Shown here piece by piece: positions 10,437 through 20,095 of a DNA stretch of 64,000 nucleotides. This DNA is from Hofstenia miamia. Its lineage: Eukaryota > Xenacoelomorpha > Acoela > Hofsteniidae. The position numbers were made by a program, and so were the translations under genes. Below the pieces are notes generated by a model, which had not been told where the DNA came from, made no database searches, and saw only the letters and a list, made by a program, of their open reading frames with translations. Where the stretch lies: positions 674,450 through 738,449 of the forward strand of contig CABFPE010000352.1 in NCBI GenBank assembly GCA_900660155.1, in the 5' to 3' direction. Position 1 is the first letter of the stretch; every line of letters starts with the position of its first letter.

Positions 10437-11764
10437 ATCGATGTGAAATTCAAATATTGCATGAAATGTTTACTTTCAACGTGGAAAAGTTTCTTCACCT
10501 TTATGCTATCTTATCAAATACCTCATTTACTATTTCTGAATAAAAATTGATAATACTAACTTGCTAGAGAAGTACAATGTGCACACATTTTGACAGATAA
10601 AGGTTTGTTAAATAGTTGTTTAATGGATCAACTTTGCAAATATGTAACGAGTCAAAAAATGGGGATCCACATAAAAAAAATTACATTAAGTTATGGCAAC
10701 TTTAAAGCCTATACTAGCATGAAAATTAATAAGAAAACTGGTTCAGATAATTTCTTTGGCCAAAATTAAAAAAGTTGACGTTAGAGAATTAATGTGATAA
10801 CATTTGTACAAATTGTAAATAGATTATAGCCTTGTTTATTAAATTTTGAAGAACCATTATCAGAATACCACCAAGGCTTAGATGAACATAAGATCCCATT
10901 AAAATAATACTGAATTGTTCTAAAGATGTCAGTGGCATCACTGTGCAAGATGTCAACATGGTATTATTGAATTTTCATTACTAACTTTTTGGCACATAGT
11001 ATATATTTTTCTAAATATTGTAGCTACCTGCTAAGTATTGGGACCCTCAAACTAGTTCAAATAAACGTATTTTTCTAATTTTGGGACAAATATCTTTTGC
11101 TAAATGTATATAATTATTTGTTATTTTGGTATTTTCTTTAACTCAAAGGTTTTTAAATAGCAAAAATGGCGGCCTCAAAAAGACTCCAAATTCAAAACTT
11201 AGTTGTTCCAAAATGACTTAAAATTGCTTTTAACAATCTTTATTTGTATTTTTTAATCTGCATCAAGCTTGAATCAGTTTGAGCAAGCATTTTCATTGAA
11301 ATCATTGATTATTAAAATTTGCAGTTTCCTAAGTTATTTTGCAAAGTTAATAAGTTAACTGCTGGCAAGTTTGGCCATTGATGTGACTTGCTGCATTGCC
11401 TGTTGGTGCTAGATTTTTAATAAAGTCATTGCTAGTAAACTTAAATCAGAATTATACTTAATGGTACTGTAAATAAAATCATTCATGCAATTATTCAGGA
11501 AAGTTTTGGCAGTCCACCTTCCTTGCCCACATATATTTAAAAGCAACTGTGTCTATCCAATCTCAAAATTATGAAGACCATTTTCAAGAATAATTGCAAA
11601 AGCCACAAACTGTAAGTGGTTTAATTTTAACAAGTTTTAATGAATTTAATTCTTCTATTCTCAGGCCAATGCATTTTAGAAATTCTCAATTTTTTTACCA
11701 TTTGATGTTTTCAGTACTTGAAAGGATCATAGTTTTCAGCGCATCCTTTAAGTCATAATTCTTC
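10437..11764. other. No gene recognised
   Basis: AT-rich non-coding sequence upstream of the THAP ORF. No inverted terminal repeats, long ORFs or microsatellites noticed. Confidence 0.35.
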
Positions 11765-12067
11765 TCAAGAAAGTGTACATATATAGTAATCATTATCAAA
11801 TGTTTCACTTTCTAATTCTATTTCTTTGTAAATAAATTCATTGGGCAATGAGTTGTCTGCCTTAGGATAGCAAATTATAGTCCCATGATGTTGAGAACAT
11901 TCTGAGTTCAGTAAAACTAAATGTGCACATACATTCACGGCCATATTTGAAATAGAGTCTCTTTCCTTCTTGTCATAAACAGATTCATGCTCACTCAAAT
12001 CAAATAGGCAATCTCGATGCATAGAAATCTCAACATTCTCAGCTATTTTTCCAGAATGAACACACAT
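11765..12067 (-). CDS. Unidentified 100-residue minus-strand ORF
   Basis: An ORF starting MCVHSGKIAEN with several His and Cys residues (CSQHHGTIICYPK in the middle) and an acidic C-terminus. Composition is not low complexity and looks coding, but I recognise no domain. It lies between the THAP region and the Penelope-like relic, both on the same strand, so it is probably part of a transposable element or an eroded exon. No splice partners could be assigned. Confidence 0.25.
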   Translation of the reverse strand: MCVHSGKIAENVEISMHRDCLFDLSEHESVYDKKERDSISNMAVNVCAHLVLLNSECSQHHGTIICYPKADNSLPNEFIYKEIELESETFDNDYYICTLS

Positions 12068-12379
12068 CTTGATTAAAAGAAATGAAATGGTCTTTTAACT
12101 CTAAACGTTGATATCCTAATTTCTTCATCTGGATAGAAACGCTGGCAATCAATCTCTCACCAAGAGTCTACAAGTCTACAGTATCTTGAGACATTCTGGC
12201 TGTTCTCCTAGATCCGTGGTGTTTTTTTGAAATTTGATTGAAATTTGTTTATTCTATAAACTCAAAATTTGATGCAAACGCAATAAATAGTCAAGTATTT
12301 GTGGATTTCTTAATTTATGTATTGTATATATTTATTCAGTCAATTATATTAAAAAACAAAATTAATTATTTTTTTATGC

Positions 12380-13110
12380 CAATTTGAAAAAATATCAATT
12401 TCTAAATTAATAATTTCAACATCAAGGAAATTTAATCGTCATTTTGTTATTGTTTCATCTGTAAATTTTAAAAATGGATTGATGCCATTGAAAACATTCA
12501 ACAAAACCATTGTCAATCTTCTCATATTTTAACACACAAAATATATCGTTAACAAATTGAGCGTACAAAAAATCTTTGTTATGATAATCTTTGCTGCTTC
12601 AACCATATTCATTGCAAAGGATGCCTTAATGGTGAGCTCATTGCCATTTCATCAGCTTGACAATATTCTTACTCATTAAGCATAAACCGGACATTTATGC
12701 AAGTTAATTTCAATAATACGCATAAAGTGTCCATTGACTTTGCCAATTTATCAGAATCTACTAGTTTTGCAAAGTAATGAATTGTTTCTTCTACAGGGAT
12801 ATTGTAAACATTGACTTTACATCAAAACTAACAATGAAAATTTCTGACATTGCTTGATATTTAGTTTCTTAATTTTTTCTAGAAGTCCGCCTATGTTTGA
12901 GATATTAAACAAATGGTTGTAATCATTCGTCAAGATAACATGCCAAATTAGAAGTTTTAATATTAACAATGCAAAGAATATGTCGAAACGTTGGATTTCG
13001 TAATATTTGTGAATCTTGGCGCCAATACTTCTAATTGCGTTACATATATTTTAGAAATGTGCTCTCAATGATACATTCAACAACTTACTTTTTATTGAAA
13101 TTTTTTCATT
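12380..13110 (-). mobile_element. Penelope-like retroelement relic (RT region)
   Basis: Minus-strand pieces in the correct order: APKIHK near 13020 (the PKIHK box typical of Penelope-like RT), SFDVKSMFT near 12820 (motif A), a motif B-like stretch near 12650, NDIFCVLKYEK near 12540 (motif C region), and NPFLKFTDE followed by LNFLDVEI near 12430-12480, which matches the characteristic NIKFT...LPFLDV block after the palm. The pieces lie in several frames with many breaks; the element is dead and old. The GIY-YIG endonuclease that should follow was not found down to 12100. Ends are undefined. Confidence 0.68.
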
Positions 13111-13197
13111 AGCTAAAAATGGATTTTTCTTGGTTCTTTGCTTAATTTGAGCAATTTAAATTTATGTAGATTTTTTAAAATTCGATTCATTTCATTA

Positions 13198-13199
13198 AT

Positions 13200-13224
<25 letters not shown>
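13198..13224. repeat. (TA)n microsatellite beside an assembly gap
   Basis: TA repeat directly before the 14-base run of unknown sequence. Confidence 0.9.
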
Positions 13225-13230
<6 letters not shown>

Positions 13231-13244
13231 NNNNNNNNNNNNNN
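13231..13244. other. Assembly gap (14 N)
   Basis: Run of unknown bases between a TA repeat and a 512-base stretch that is a copy of 14661-15172. Confidence 0.98.
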
Positions 13245-13756
13245 AATGCAGTACATCTTAAAGCGAAAGACATTTCGATGTTATTTGTAAGTGTATACTG
13301 TGTAAGCCAAAAAATGCTTGAAGAAGAACGAAAAAATTTCCTTTCAGAGCTTAGGAGGATTATAAATATAAAATATGAGAATTCTAAACCCAATTTTCTG
13401 ATATGTGGTGATTTTAATGCGCACCATACAGCGTTCGGCGGTAATACCAGTGATTCCTTTGGTAACATGTTGGTTGAGTACATAATTTCAGATAATTTAC
13501 ACATGTTAAATCGTCCACGGGAAGGTCCAACATACTTCGCAGCATCAAGTTCAACATACATTGATCTAAGTTTTGTAAATCGCAACAGTCCATATGATTT
13601 CACTTGGGAAATTAAAGGACATGATAAAGTATATCTTCACCACAAACCGATATTGATTCATATATCAAAAACCTCCCACCCAATACAAGCCGCGACTGAG
13701 AATAAACTTGAATTCAACACATTCTGGATACAAGAGTTATGTGGAAAGATTAAATA
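13245..13756 (+). repeat. 512-bp duplicate of the endonuclease region of copy A (probable assembly duplicate)
   Basis: By eye this is identical base for base to 14661-15172 (part of the endonuclease-like domain, including GDFNAHH and STYIDLSFVN). It starts right after a gap and ends at a single unknown base (13757). Its sequence then joins DNA resembling the 5' flank of the family, which is the wrong order for a normal gene copy. Exact identity plus unknown bases at both edges makes a gap-filling or collapse error likelier than a genuine fragment. Confidence 0.85.
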
Positions 13757-13757
13757 N

Positions 13758-14384
13758 AATAACGTCACTAATGAATTAAAGTTAAGTAAGCTAAGTAATA
13801 GTGATTATCAATGATTATATAATAGAACTACCTACATCGTATATGTTAGGTATGAAATAACATAAGTGATAAAATAGAAGAAAAGCGCAGAAGCACAGAT
13901 GAATAAGTTCATCTAAGAGAATTGGAGAAGTACCTTCTCAAAAATGTGAGAAGAGGCCATTGCCCACACGGTCTCCCTATTCTACTCCTCTGCCTCATTC
14001 TTATAGCGGCTATAAATTGTTTAACTAAATGATATGTATATAAATATATAGAATTGTTTTAGTTTTAATTCTATATCTTAAAAACAATTTGTTTTAAAGT
14101 TTTCAACTCTTTGTTATGTATTTTCATTTAATGCTAAAACAGTTTGCTATAATTGCTATATTTAATGAAAGGATTAATTATCAATAACTGGTCATATTAT
14201 TCTGCAAATTCTCTTGACATAGCTGCTATCAATCGCTTATTGAACAAATAATATGATATAATTTGAATGAAAAATTTTGGGATAAATTCCAGTATTTAGT
14301 ACACTGATGAGTTACAATGTTTCTAAGAAATAAATTAGTACCGTTGTGGAAAGCAGCACCTGCCAAGTATTTGAATGAAACAAA
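13758..14384 (+). promoter_or_regulatory. 5' flank of copy A, duplicated with the gene, TATA-like box
   Basis: Homologous in order and wording to the 5' flank of copy B (21600-22042). Shared stretches include the run near 13830-13880 (TAGAACTACC...GATAAAATAG) and a T/C-rich piece near 13960-14010. TATAAATT follows at 14011-14018, and the last 70 bases end GAATGAAACAAA just before the ATG. Copy A carries about 200 extra bases between the TATA-like box and the ATG. Conservation of the leader between copies supports the start at 14385 and suggests that the duplication carried its own promoter. Confidence 0.5.
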
Positions 14385-16577
14385 ATGACAATTAATGTCG
14401 TTCAAATAAATCTGGATAAAAATTGGATAAAATTTTTAGAAGAATATAGAGAAAATTTTCCAAAAGAGAACAATATTTTTCTCTTACAAGACCCTCCACT
14501 AGATCGAAAGAGGCAACCCTGCTACTTAAGAAACTATCATAATATACATAAAGGAAATGAACGAGTAGAGATTCTAGTTCCAGTTGAATGGATGAAAAAT
14601 AACCAATGCACACGATTAACAACAACAGGATCTGATAGAAGTAGTGAAAATTATTGGATAAATGCAGTACATCTTAAAGCGAAAGACATTTCGATGTTAT
14701 TTGTAAGTGTATACTGTGTAAGCCAAAAAATGCTTGAAGAAGAACGAAAAAATTTCCTTTCAGAGCTTAGGAGGATTATAAATATAAAATATGAGAATTC
14801 TAAACCCAATTTTCTGATATGTGGTGATTTTAATGCGCACCATACAGCGTTCGGCGGTAATACCAGTGATTCCTTTGGTAACATGTTGGTTGAGTACATA
14901 ATTTCAGATAATTTACACATGTTAAATCGTCCACGGGAAGGTCCAACATACTTCGCAGCATCAAGTTCAACATACATTGATCTAAGTTTTGTAAATCGCA
15001 ACAGTCCATATGATTTCACTTGGGAAATTAAAGGACATGATAAAGTATATCTTCACCACAAACCGATATTGATTCATATATCAAAAACCTCCCACCCAAT
15101 ACAAGCCGCGACTGAGAATAAACTTGAATTCAACACATTCTGGATACAAGAGTTATGTGGAAAGATTAAATACGACTGCAAATCTCAAAGTAGAAACTAT
15201 TTAACTGAATATATAAATGATAAAAAAATTAGTAATACTACCATATCAATGGAAAACCTCAAAGAATCCTGTCAACTTATCATCGAATCTAATGATGCAT
15301 ACAATGATATTGATCTAATTAGAACTATTTTAGATTCTAATGAAGAAATAAACTTAAAATTAATTAGAGCATTTAATCTGTGTATTTACAAAGGTTTGTT
15401 TCCCGATGTATTCAAAATCGCGTATTTGAAATGTAATGAAGACCATTCTCATTCTGCGAGTAATTATTTTATTAGAGTACCTGCACTTAAAGAACTTTTT
15501 GAAACTTTTATTCTCAAAACCCAGAATTATAGAGTTATTAATAAGGAAGAACTGGCTTCGTATTTAAAACGTCCCAATGAGACTTTAATCATCGGTTTTG
15601 ATGCATCATCTTTGTCCTTGAAAACACTAACAACAGCAATAGCTAATCTTACAGAATGTTTTTACAAACCTCTTTTAAAGAACTACAATAAATATCATAC
15701 ACTGTATTTGATAAGAAATCCGCGGATTGAAATTCCAGCAAAACATTTAGATGGATTAAAAGAACTTTTCTTAAGAAGGTTTGTTATGACTTATCTACTA
15801 AGGCCATCAAATTCTGAAGTAATTTGCTTCGAAAATTGGTTTATTATTTTACTAAAAAGTACAACAAAATTCGAAAATAGCGTCAGTAAATGTATTGAAC
15901 TTCATAATATGGGTACAGTACTTATAAATTCACTGAAAAATTCTAAAATTTTTAAGGAGTTAAAAATTGAGTTTTCTCATTTCACAAAAGAAAGTGATAA
16001 ACATACATGTAAATTACCTCTAGATGCACATCATACTATTCCTAACGCATTAGAAATCGATGATTTTTTAAAACTTATTTGTGAAACAAGCAACATCTCG
16101 CAATCAATATATAACATCACAATTAAAAAGATTAATTCTTTTGAGGAATTCTTAACTCAAATACAGGCTTCAATGAAAAATAAAAAAAAACAATTTCCAT
16201 CTCTCACTTTTAGTGAAAAAGAGTTTGAAAGTTGTCTGAAAGCAGTTGGTGAAGAATACAGTAGTAAAAACCCAGAAGATAATATACTAGAATTTGTTGA
16301 AAGATATAAAATATATGTAATTTCTATTTTTGAGGAATGTTTTCAAAAAGTTTACTTTCCAAATATGTGGAAGCACTCACTAGTACACTTAACAAAATCA
16401 AATAGACCAAGAGTTAATGGAAAACCTTCAATAGAGAATTTTTCATTTGAATTATCTGTTCATTTTATCGGACAACTGCTCGAAATGTTAATTAGTACAA
16501 GAATAAGCATTTTTAAGTATAGCGTTATAAATATAGTTTGTAAAAAAATGTTAAGGACAAAATTGAGGAATATGTAA
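14385..16577 (+). CDS. LINE-derived protein, copy A: endonuclease-like domain plus RT-like domains (N-terminal 730 residues)
   Basis: Residues 1-235 read as an APE-type endonuclease: QINLDKNW (N9), LLQDP at 33-37 (LLQEP in active LINEs), SVY at 108-110, GDFNAHH at 147-153, STYIDL at 195-200 and LHHKPI at 223-228, where SDH is usual. Residues about 329-515 read as a first RT-like domain: FNLCIYKGLFPD (entry helix), SASNYFIRVPALKELFE (compare SNYRPISLLP...KLFE in LINEs), motif A-like IIGFDASSLS at 402-411, and FENWFIILLKST at 482-493, where YADDT.ILLKS would stand. From about 600 a second RT-like domain starts (FQKVYFPNMWK; VHFIGQLLEMLISTRI). One frame change against copy B near 16510-16560 ends this ORF; the rest continues at 16610. 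Any enzymatic activity is doubtful. Function unknown. Confidence 0.7.
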   Translation: MTINVVQINLDKNWIKFLEEYRENFPKENNIFLLQDPPLDRKRQPCYLRNYHNIHKGNERVEILVPVEWMKNNQCTRLTTTGSDRSSENYWINAVHLKAKDISMLFVSVYCVSQKMLEEERKNFLSELRRIINIKYENSKPNFLICGDFNAHHTAFGGNTSDSFGNMLVEYIISDNLHMLNRPREGPTYFAASSSTYIDLSFVNRNSPYDFTWEIKGHDKVYLHHKPILIHISKTSHPIQAATENKLEFNTFWIQELCGKIKYDCKSQSRNYLTEYINDKKISNTTISMENLKESCQLIIESNDAYNDIDLIRTILDSNEEINLKLIRAFNLCIYKGLFPDVFKIAYLKCNEDHSHSASNYFIRVPALKELFETFILKTQNYRVINKEELASYLKRPNETLIIGFDASSLSLKTLTTAIANLTECFYKPLLKNYNKYHTLYLIRNPRIEIPAKHLDGLKELFLRRFVMTYLLRPSNSEVICFENWFIILLKSTTKFENSVSKCIELHNMGTVLINSLKNSKIFKELKIEFSHFTKESDKHTCKLPLDAHHTIPNALEIDDFLKLICETSNISQSIYNITIKKINSFEEFLTQIQASMKNKKKQFPSLTFSEKEFESCLKAVGEEYSSKNPEDNILEFVERYKIYVISIFEECFQKVYFPNMWKHSLVHLTKSNRPRVNGKPSIENFSFELSVHFIGQLLEMLISTRISIFKYSVINIVCKKMLRTKLRNM

Positions 16578-16609
16578 GAAGCTGTTGGGAAAGGAAAAAC
16601 AGCTCATTA

Positions 16610-17425
16610 ATGCTTAAATTTGATTTCTCGGACATCATCAAATTTCCTGTGGGGAAAATAGGAAATATATTATCAAATGTGACTGAGGAATATATCATAA
16701 CCATTGTTGAAAGTTTTATTACAGGACGTAAGTATTATTCAAAAGACTTTCCATACATTCCCTTGCAGGAATGGTCTACAATTCCTTGGAACAGCACACT
16801 TGGAATTGAATTGGAAAATTGTATCTTATATAATGCCCAAAGCATTCTTGGAAAATTTGGTGAAACATACATTTTTGAAAGAAATATTATTCTTTTAATA
16901 GAAGATAAGAAAGAAGAAAAGAGCTATTTAAAAACTACTGCTGAAGAGGCAGCTGAAGCGTTTTGTCTTTGGTTTGAACTATATGACTTAAAAGTTAGTT
17001 CTCGTAATTTGTATTTTATGCCCTTTGAAAAAGAAAAATCTGAAAACTCTGTAAGTTTCTTAAAATTTAATGGAGAATTAAAAGAAATGACTTATATACA
17101 CTTAGGTGGAATACTATTCGATCCTCAACTTACATTCGTTAACCATGTATTAGAACAATTGGAATTGGTTAAGCAAAAGTTTATAAGATTTTGCCCAAAT
17201 AAAGATGATACAAATGAACTCAAGGATTTCTTTGAGAAATACATATTTGAATCTATCGAAAATCTTGTTGGAATAATGAAGAAAGCAAATAGTACTCGAA
17301 TCCGAAACAAATATAAATCATTAAAAGAAGCTGTTTTAAAGATGGCTGAAAATATTTCAAAGGCGATAAAAGAATGCATTTCACAAAAAATTGAGAAATT
17401 GGACAAATACATTTTAAGTAATTAA
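16610..17425 (+). CDS. Copy A, C-terminal part: second RT-like domain, palm and thumb
   Basis: Continuation of the copy A protein in another frame (271 residues). It has motif A-like LKFDFSDI at the start and SFITGRKY (compare SFLTNRK in LINE RTs). A weak motif B follows (IPWNSTLGIELENCILYN), then FERNIILLIED in the place of YADD, EEAAEAFCLWFELYDLKVSS after the palm, and FLKFNGELKEMTYIHLGGI, which matches the LKLNG...VKYLGVI thumb entry. A charged helical tail ends YILSN. Bases 16792-17518 look identical to 24621-25347 of copy B although the upstream halves differ, which points to recent gene conversion or assembly mixing. The Met at 16610 is not a likely natural start. Confidence 0.65.
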   Translation: MLKFDFSDIIKFPVGKIGNILSNVTEEYIITIVESFITGRKYYSKDFPYIPLQEWSTIPWNSTLGIELENCILYNAQSILGKFGETYIFERNIILLIEDKKEEKSYLKTTAEEAAEAFCLWFELYDLKVSSRNLYFMPFEKEKSENSVSFLKFNGELKEMTYIHLGGILFDPQLTFVNHVLEQLELVKQKFIRFCPNKDDTNELKDFFEKYIFESIENLVGIMKKANSTRIRNKYKSLKEAVLKMAENISKAIKECISQKIEKLDKYILSN

Positions 17426-18000
17426 AATTTCCAAAAGTTCACCTTAATAATAATCTAATTTCTAGTGCACAGACAGTATTCTTAAATTCCAAGTTTATGC
17501 ATTTAATTAATAAACAATTGAATATTACTACTTAATTAATTAAACTTTTTGCTCTTAGTAGTTAGTAATTTTGAAAATTACTTCTATTTTGAAATATAAA
17601 ATTTATCTAAAATGTATATATTCGTTTTAAGTGCTGAGACAAGATCATCTAAAGCTTGGATCAACTTAGGAAATACAGGGACCAAATACATTATTCTATG
17701 TAAAGGCAAATTTCCATGGTTGCTAATTTCTAGCTTGTGACATGTTAGTGATATAATTCGACTTTTGGGCTGGAAAATATTTAAAGTTTGAATGGCAAGT
17801 ATTTTTTGCTTACTTTAAAACTCAATAAAGTTTTGATAAACTTTTTGCTCCAAAAGTTCACATATCATAAATAATTCATTTTAGATACTGAAATATTTAG
17901 TAAATTTAAAATGTCATTGTTATCAAAGCATGTATACATAAAATAATTGACAAATTCATTGAGTAAAATTCAATAAAGTTTTGATATACTTTTTGCTTCA
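17426..18000 (+). repeat. 3' flank of copy A, shared with other copies
   Basis: Non-coding. The first 90 bases are identical to the copy B 3' flank and similar to that after fragment C (18470-18540). 17610-17750 again matches 25440-25583 closely (the run containing ATCATCTAAAGCTTGGATC). 17820-17990 matches 18905-19070. No poly(A) tail, no target-site repeat. These shared flanks show that blocks larger than the ORF were duplicated. Confidence 0.7.
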
Positions 18001-18450
18001 AAAGTTCACACATTCTGACAATTGTTTTTGACGAAATTTACAATAAATATAAAATTTACATTTAAGGAATTCCATGATCTTTGTGGTCCTCAAGAAACCT
18101 CTGTAAGTTTCTTAAAATTTAATGGAGAATTAAAAGAAATGACTTATATAGATTTAGGTGAAATACTATTTGATCCTGAACTTACATTCGTTGAATATGT
18201 ATTAGAACAATTGGAATTGGTTCAGCAAAAGTTTGTAAGATTTTGCCCAAAAAGAGATGGTACAAATGAATTGAAGGATTTCTTTAAAAAGATACTTGAA
18301 TCTATCGAAAATCTTGGTGAGATAATGAAGAAAGCAAATAGTATTCGAATCCGACACAAATATGAATCATTTAAGAATGATGTTTTAGAGATGGCTGAAA
18401 ATTTTTCAAATGGAGAAAAAAATACACTTCACAAAAATTTGAGCAATTAG
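18001..18450 (+). pseudogene. Fragment C: hAT-like piece joined to the C-terminal end of the LINE-derived protein
   Basis: An open frame of 142 residues beginning at 18022. The first 25 residues (ending FHDLCGPQET) match the hAT-like segment at 19490-19575 (FHNMCGPQTT). From about 18100 it becomes SVSFLKFNGELKEMTYIDL and follows copy A residues to the end (thumb and helical tail), at roughly 80 percent identity, ending LSN. A sharp junction between two unrelated sources within one open frame. It is probably a recombination product of the duplicated cluster; expression is unknown. Confidence 0.65.
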
Positions 18451-19440
18451 TCAAATATGTCAGTAGTAATTAAAACCCCCAAAAGTTCACCTTAATAATA
18501 ATCTAATTTCTATTGCACCGACAGTATTCCTTAATTCCAAATTTTGTCATTTCATTAATAGACAATGGAATATTGCCATTGCTGAATTAATCATTTTGTA
18601 ATTGTAAAAATTCCTTCTATATTGAAATATAAAATTCATCTAAAATTTATATATTCGTTTTATGTGCTTAGACAAGATCATCTAAAGCTTGGATCAACTT
18701 AGGATAATAGACAGACCAAATACATTATTTTGTATAATGGCAAGTTTTATGATGTCATGGCTATTTCAGAAAAGACATATTATTCTTTTTCTAAGAACCA
18801 AGCAGTTTTCATATTTGCTTTCTAGCTTGTGACACTATAGTAAATTCATTCAACTTTTTGAGCTGGGAAATATTTAAAGTTTGAAGGACATGTATTTTTT
18901 ACCTACAGTAAAATGTAATAAAATTTTAATAAAGTTTTTGCTCCAAAAGTTCACATATCATAAATAATTCGTTTTAGCTACTGAAATATTTAGTAAATTT
19001 ATCATGTTATTGTTACCAAAGCATGTATATATAAAACAATTGAAAATTCATTGAGTAAAATTCAAAAGCGTTTTCTACTATGGACAGATGCATATGGGCT
19101 TGTGAACACACTTCTTATTTGACTCAGTTTACTTTATGCATGGGCGTGGGCGTCGATCCTGGGGGAGGGGGGAGGATTTATTTCCCTCACACAATTTGGA
19201 ATTTTTGAAATAATTAAGTTTTAGCCCTTCAAAAAATAATTATTTTAGCAATTTCTTAATATTTAATGCAAAATTAAAATGAATTGCAAATTGCAATTCA
19301 GACATGTAAAGTTTAACGGGCTACATTTATCTTCATTTATAGAGCACTGTCTCGCAAGATCATTTTTACACAATCAATGTGTGATCAAAAGCTGCTGGAT
19401 TTTTTGAAAATTTTGACAAAATTTGATATGGCTGTGGGAT
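18451..19440 (+). repeat. Diverged copy of the cluster's 3' flank
   Basis: Follows fragment C and matches the 3' flank of copy A (first part) and the segment 26500-27057 (second part, from about 18715). Relative to 26850-26920, a block of about 58 bases near 19133-19190 is extra and unusually GC-rich (GGGCGTGGGCGTCGATCC, then a G-run), which may be a small insertion. No coding capacity. Confidence 0.6.
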
Positions 19441-19479
19441 ACATGATTCATGGGAAATATTTCAATTTTCTACATTATA

Positions 19480-20095
19480 TTACAAAATTTTTTGGACAAT
19501 TATTTTAATGAAATTTACAATAAGGTAAATACATTTAAAAAATTCCATAATATGTGTGGCCCTCAAACAACTCGCACAAAGCGTCTTGCAAAATGGCTGA
19601 ATGAGAATCCTGATTCAACACATTGCCATGATTCGAGCAAAGACAAGTGTCTTTCTAAATATTTTAGTGTGTTAGATAGAACAAAAAACTCCATTGATAA
19701 TCATTTCATGGAAATATTTGATGAAATTGAGACAGAATTGACAAGGGATACCAGTAGTGATCCCCAGAAATAAATATACCAAAAGAATACTACTTCCATG
19801 CTGTAGACTTTGACGAGTTATGTCAGGACTTACACATGATTCCAACTTTGGTCAAACAAGGCAGTATTGCAACTTAACGACTTTCTTCAATTGTTGAAAA
19901 GTAGTAAGCCATCTAGTTTGGATTTCTGTCCTCAGGTGGTGAATGTGACGAAATTGCTACTATTATTCCCAGCTGGTTCATCAAGTGCTGAATGATCACT
20001 TAGCACTCTGAAAAGACTGAAGATGTGGCTAAGACACGCTAGGACAAACTTGTCTGAGAGTGTTGGCATCTTACAACATTAACAATCATCTGGTT
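19480..20095 (+). pseudogene. hAT transposase relic (ZMYM/hAT C-terminal type)
   Basis: Open frame to 19773: FNEIYNKV, CGPQTTRTKR, a linker, then YFSVLDRTKNSIDNHFMEIFDEI, matching the layout of hAT transposases where the zinc-rich linker precedes FIPFLDSLI...RF. Further on, 19870-20070 encodes LNDFLQLLKSSKPS, then VTKLLLLFPAGSSSAE and STLKRLKMWLR, the SAERSFSTLKRLKTWLRS signature of the C-terminal dimerisation region, with stops and a shift between. Dead DNA-transposon gene. Part of it was duplicated into fragment C at 18001-18090. Confidence 0.7.

Noticed and set aside
13187-13603. Minus-strand ORF spanning the gap, and its twin at 14651-15019
   Set aside because: Antisense shadow of the endonuclease-like domain; the first includes unknown bases and a TA repeat.
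18095-18110. Splice donor GTAAGT at the junction in fragment C
   Set aside because: The same word is part of the coding sequence in copies A and B (VSF codons), so its presence is inherited and needs no splicing explanation.
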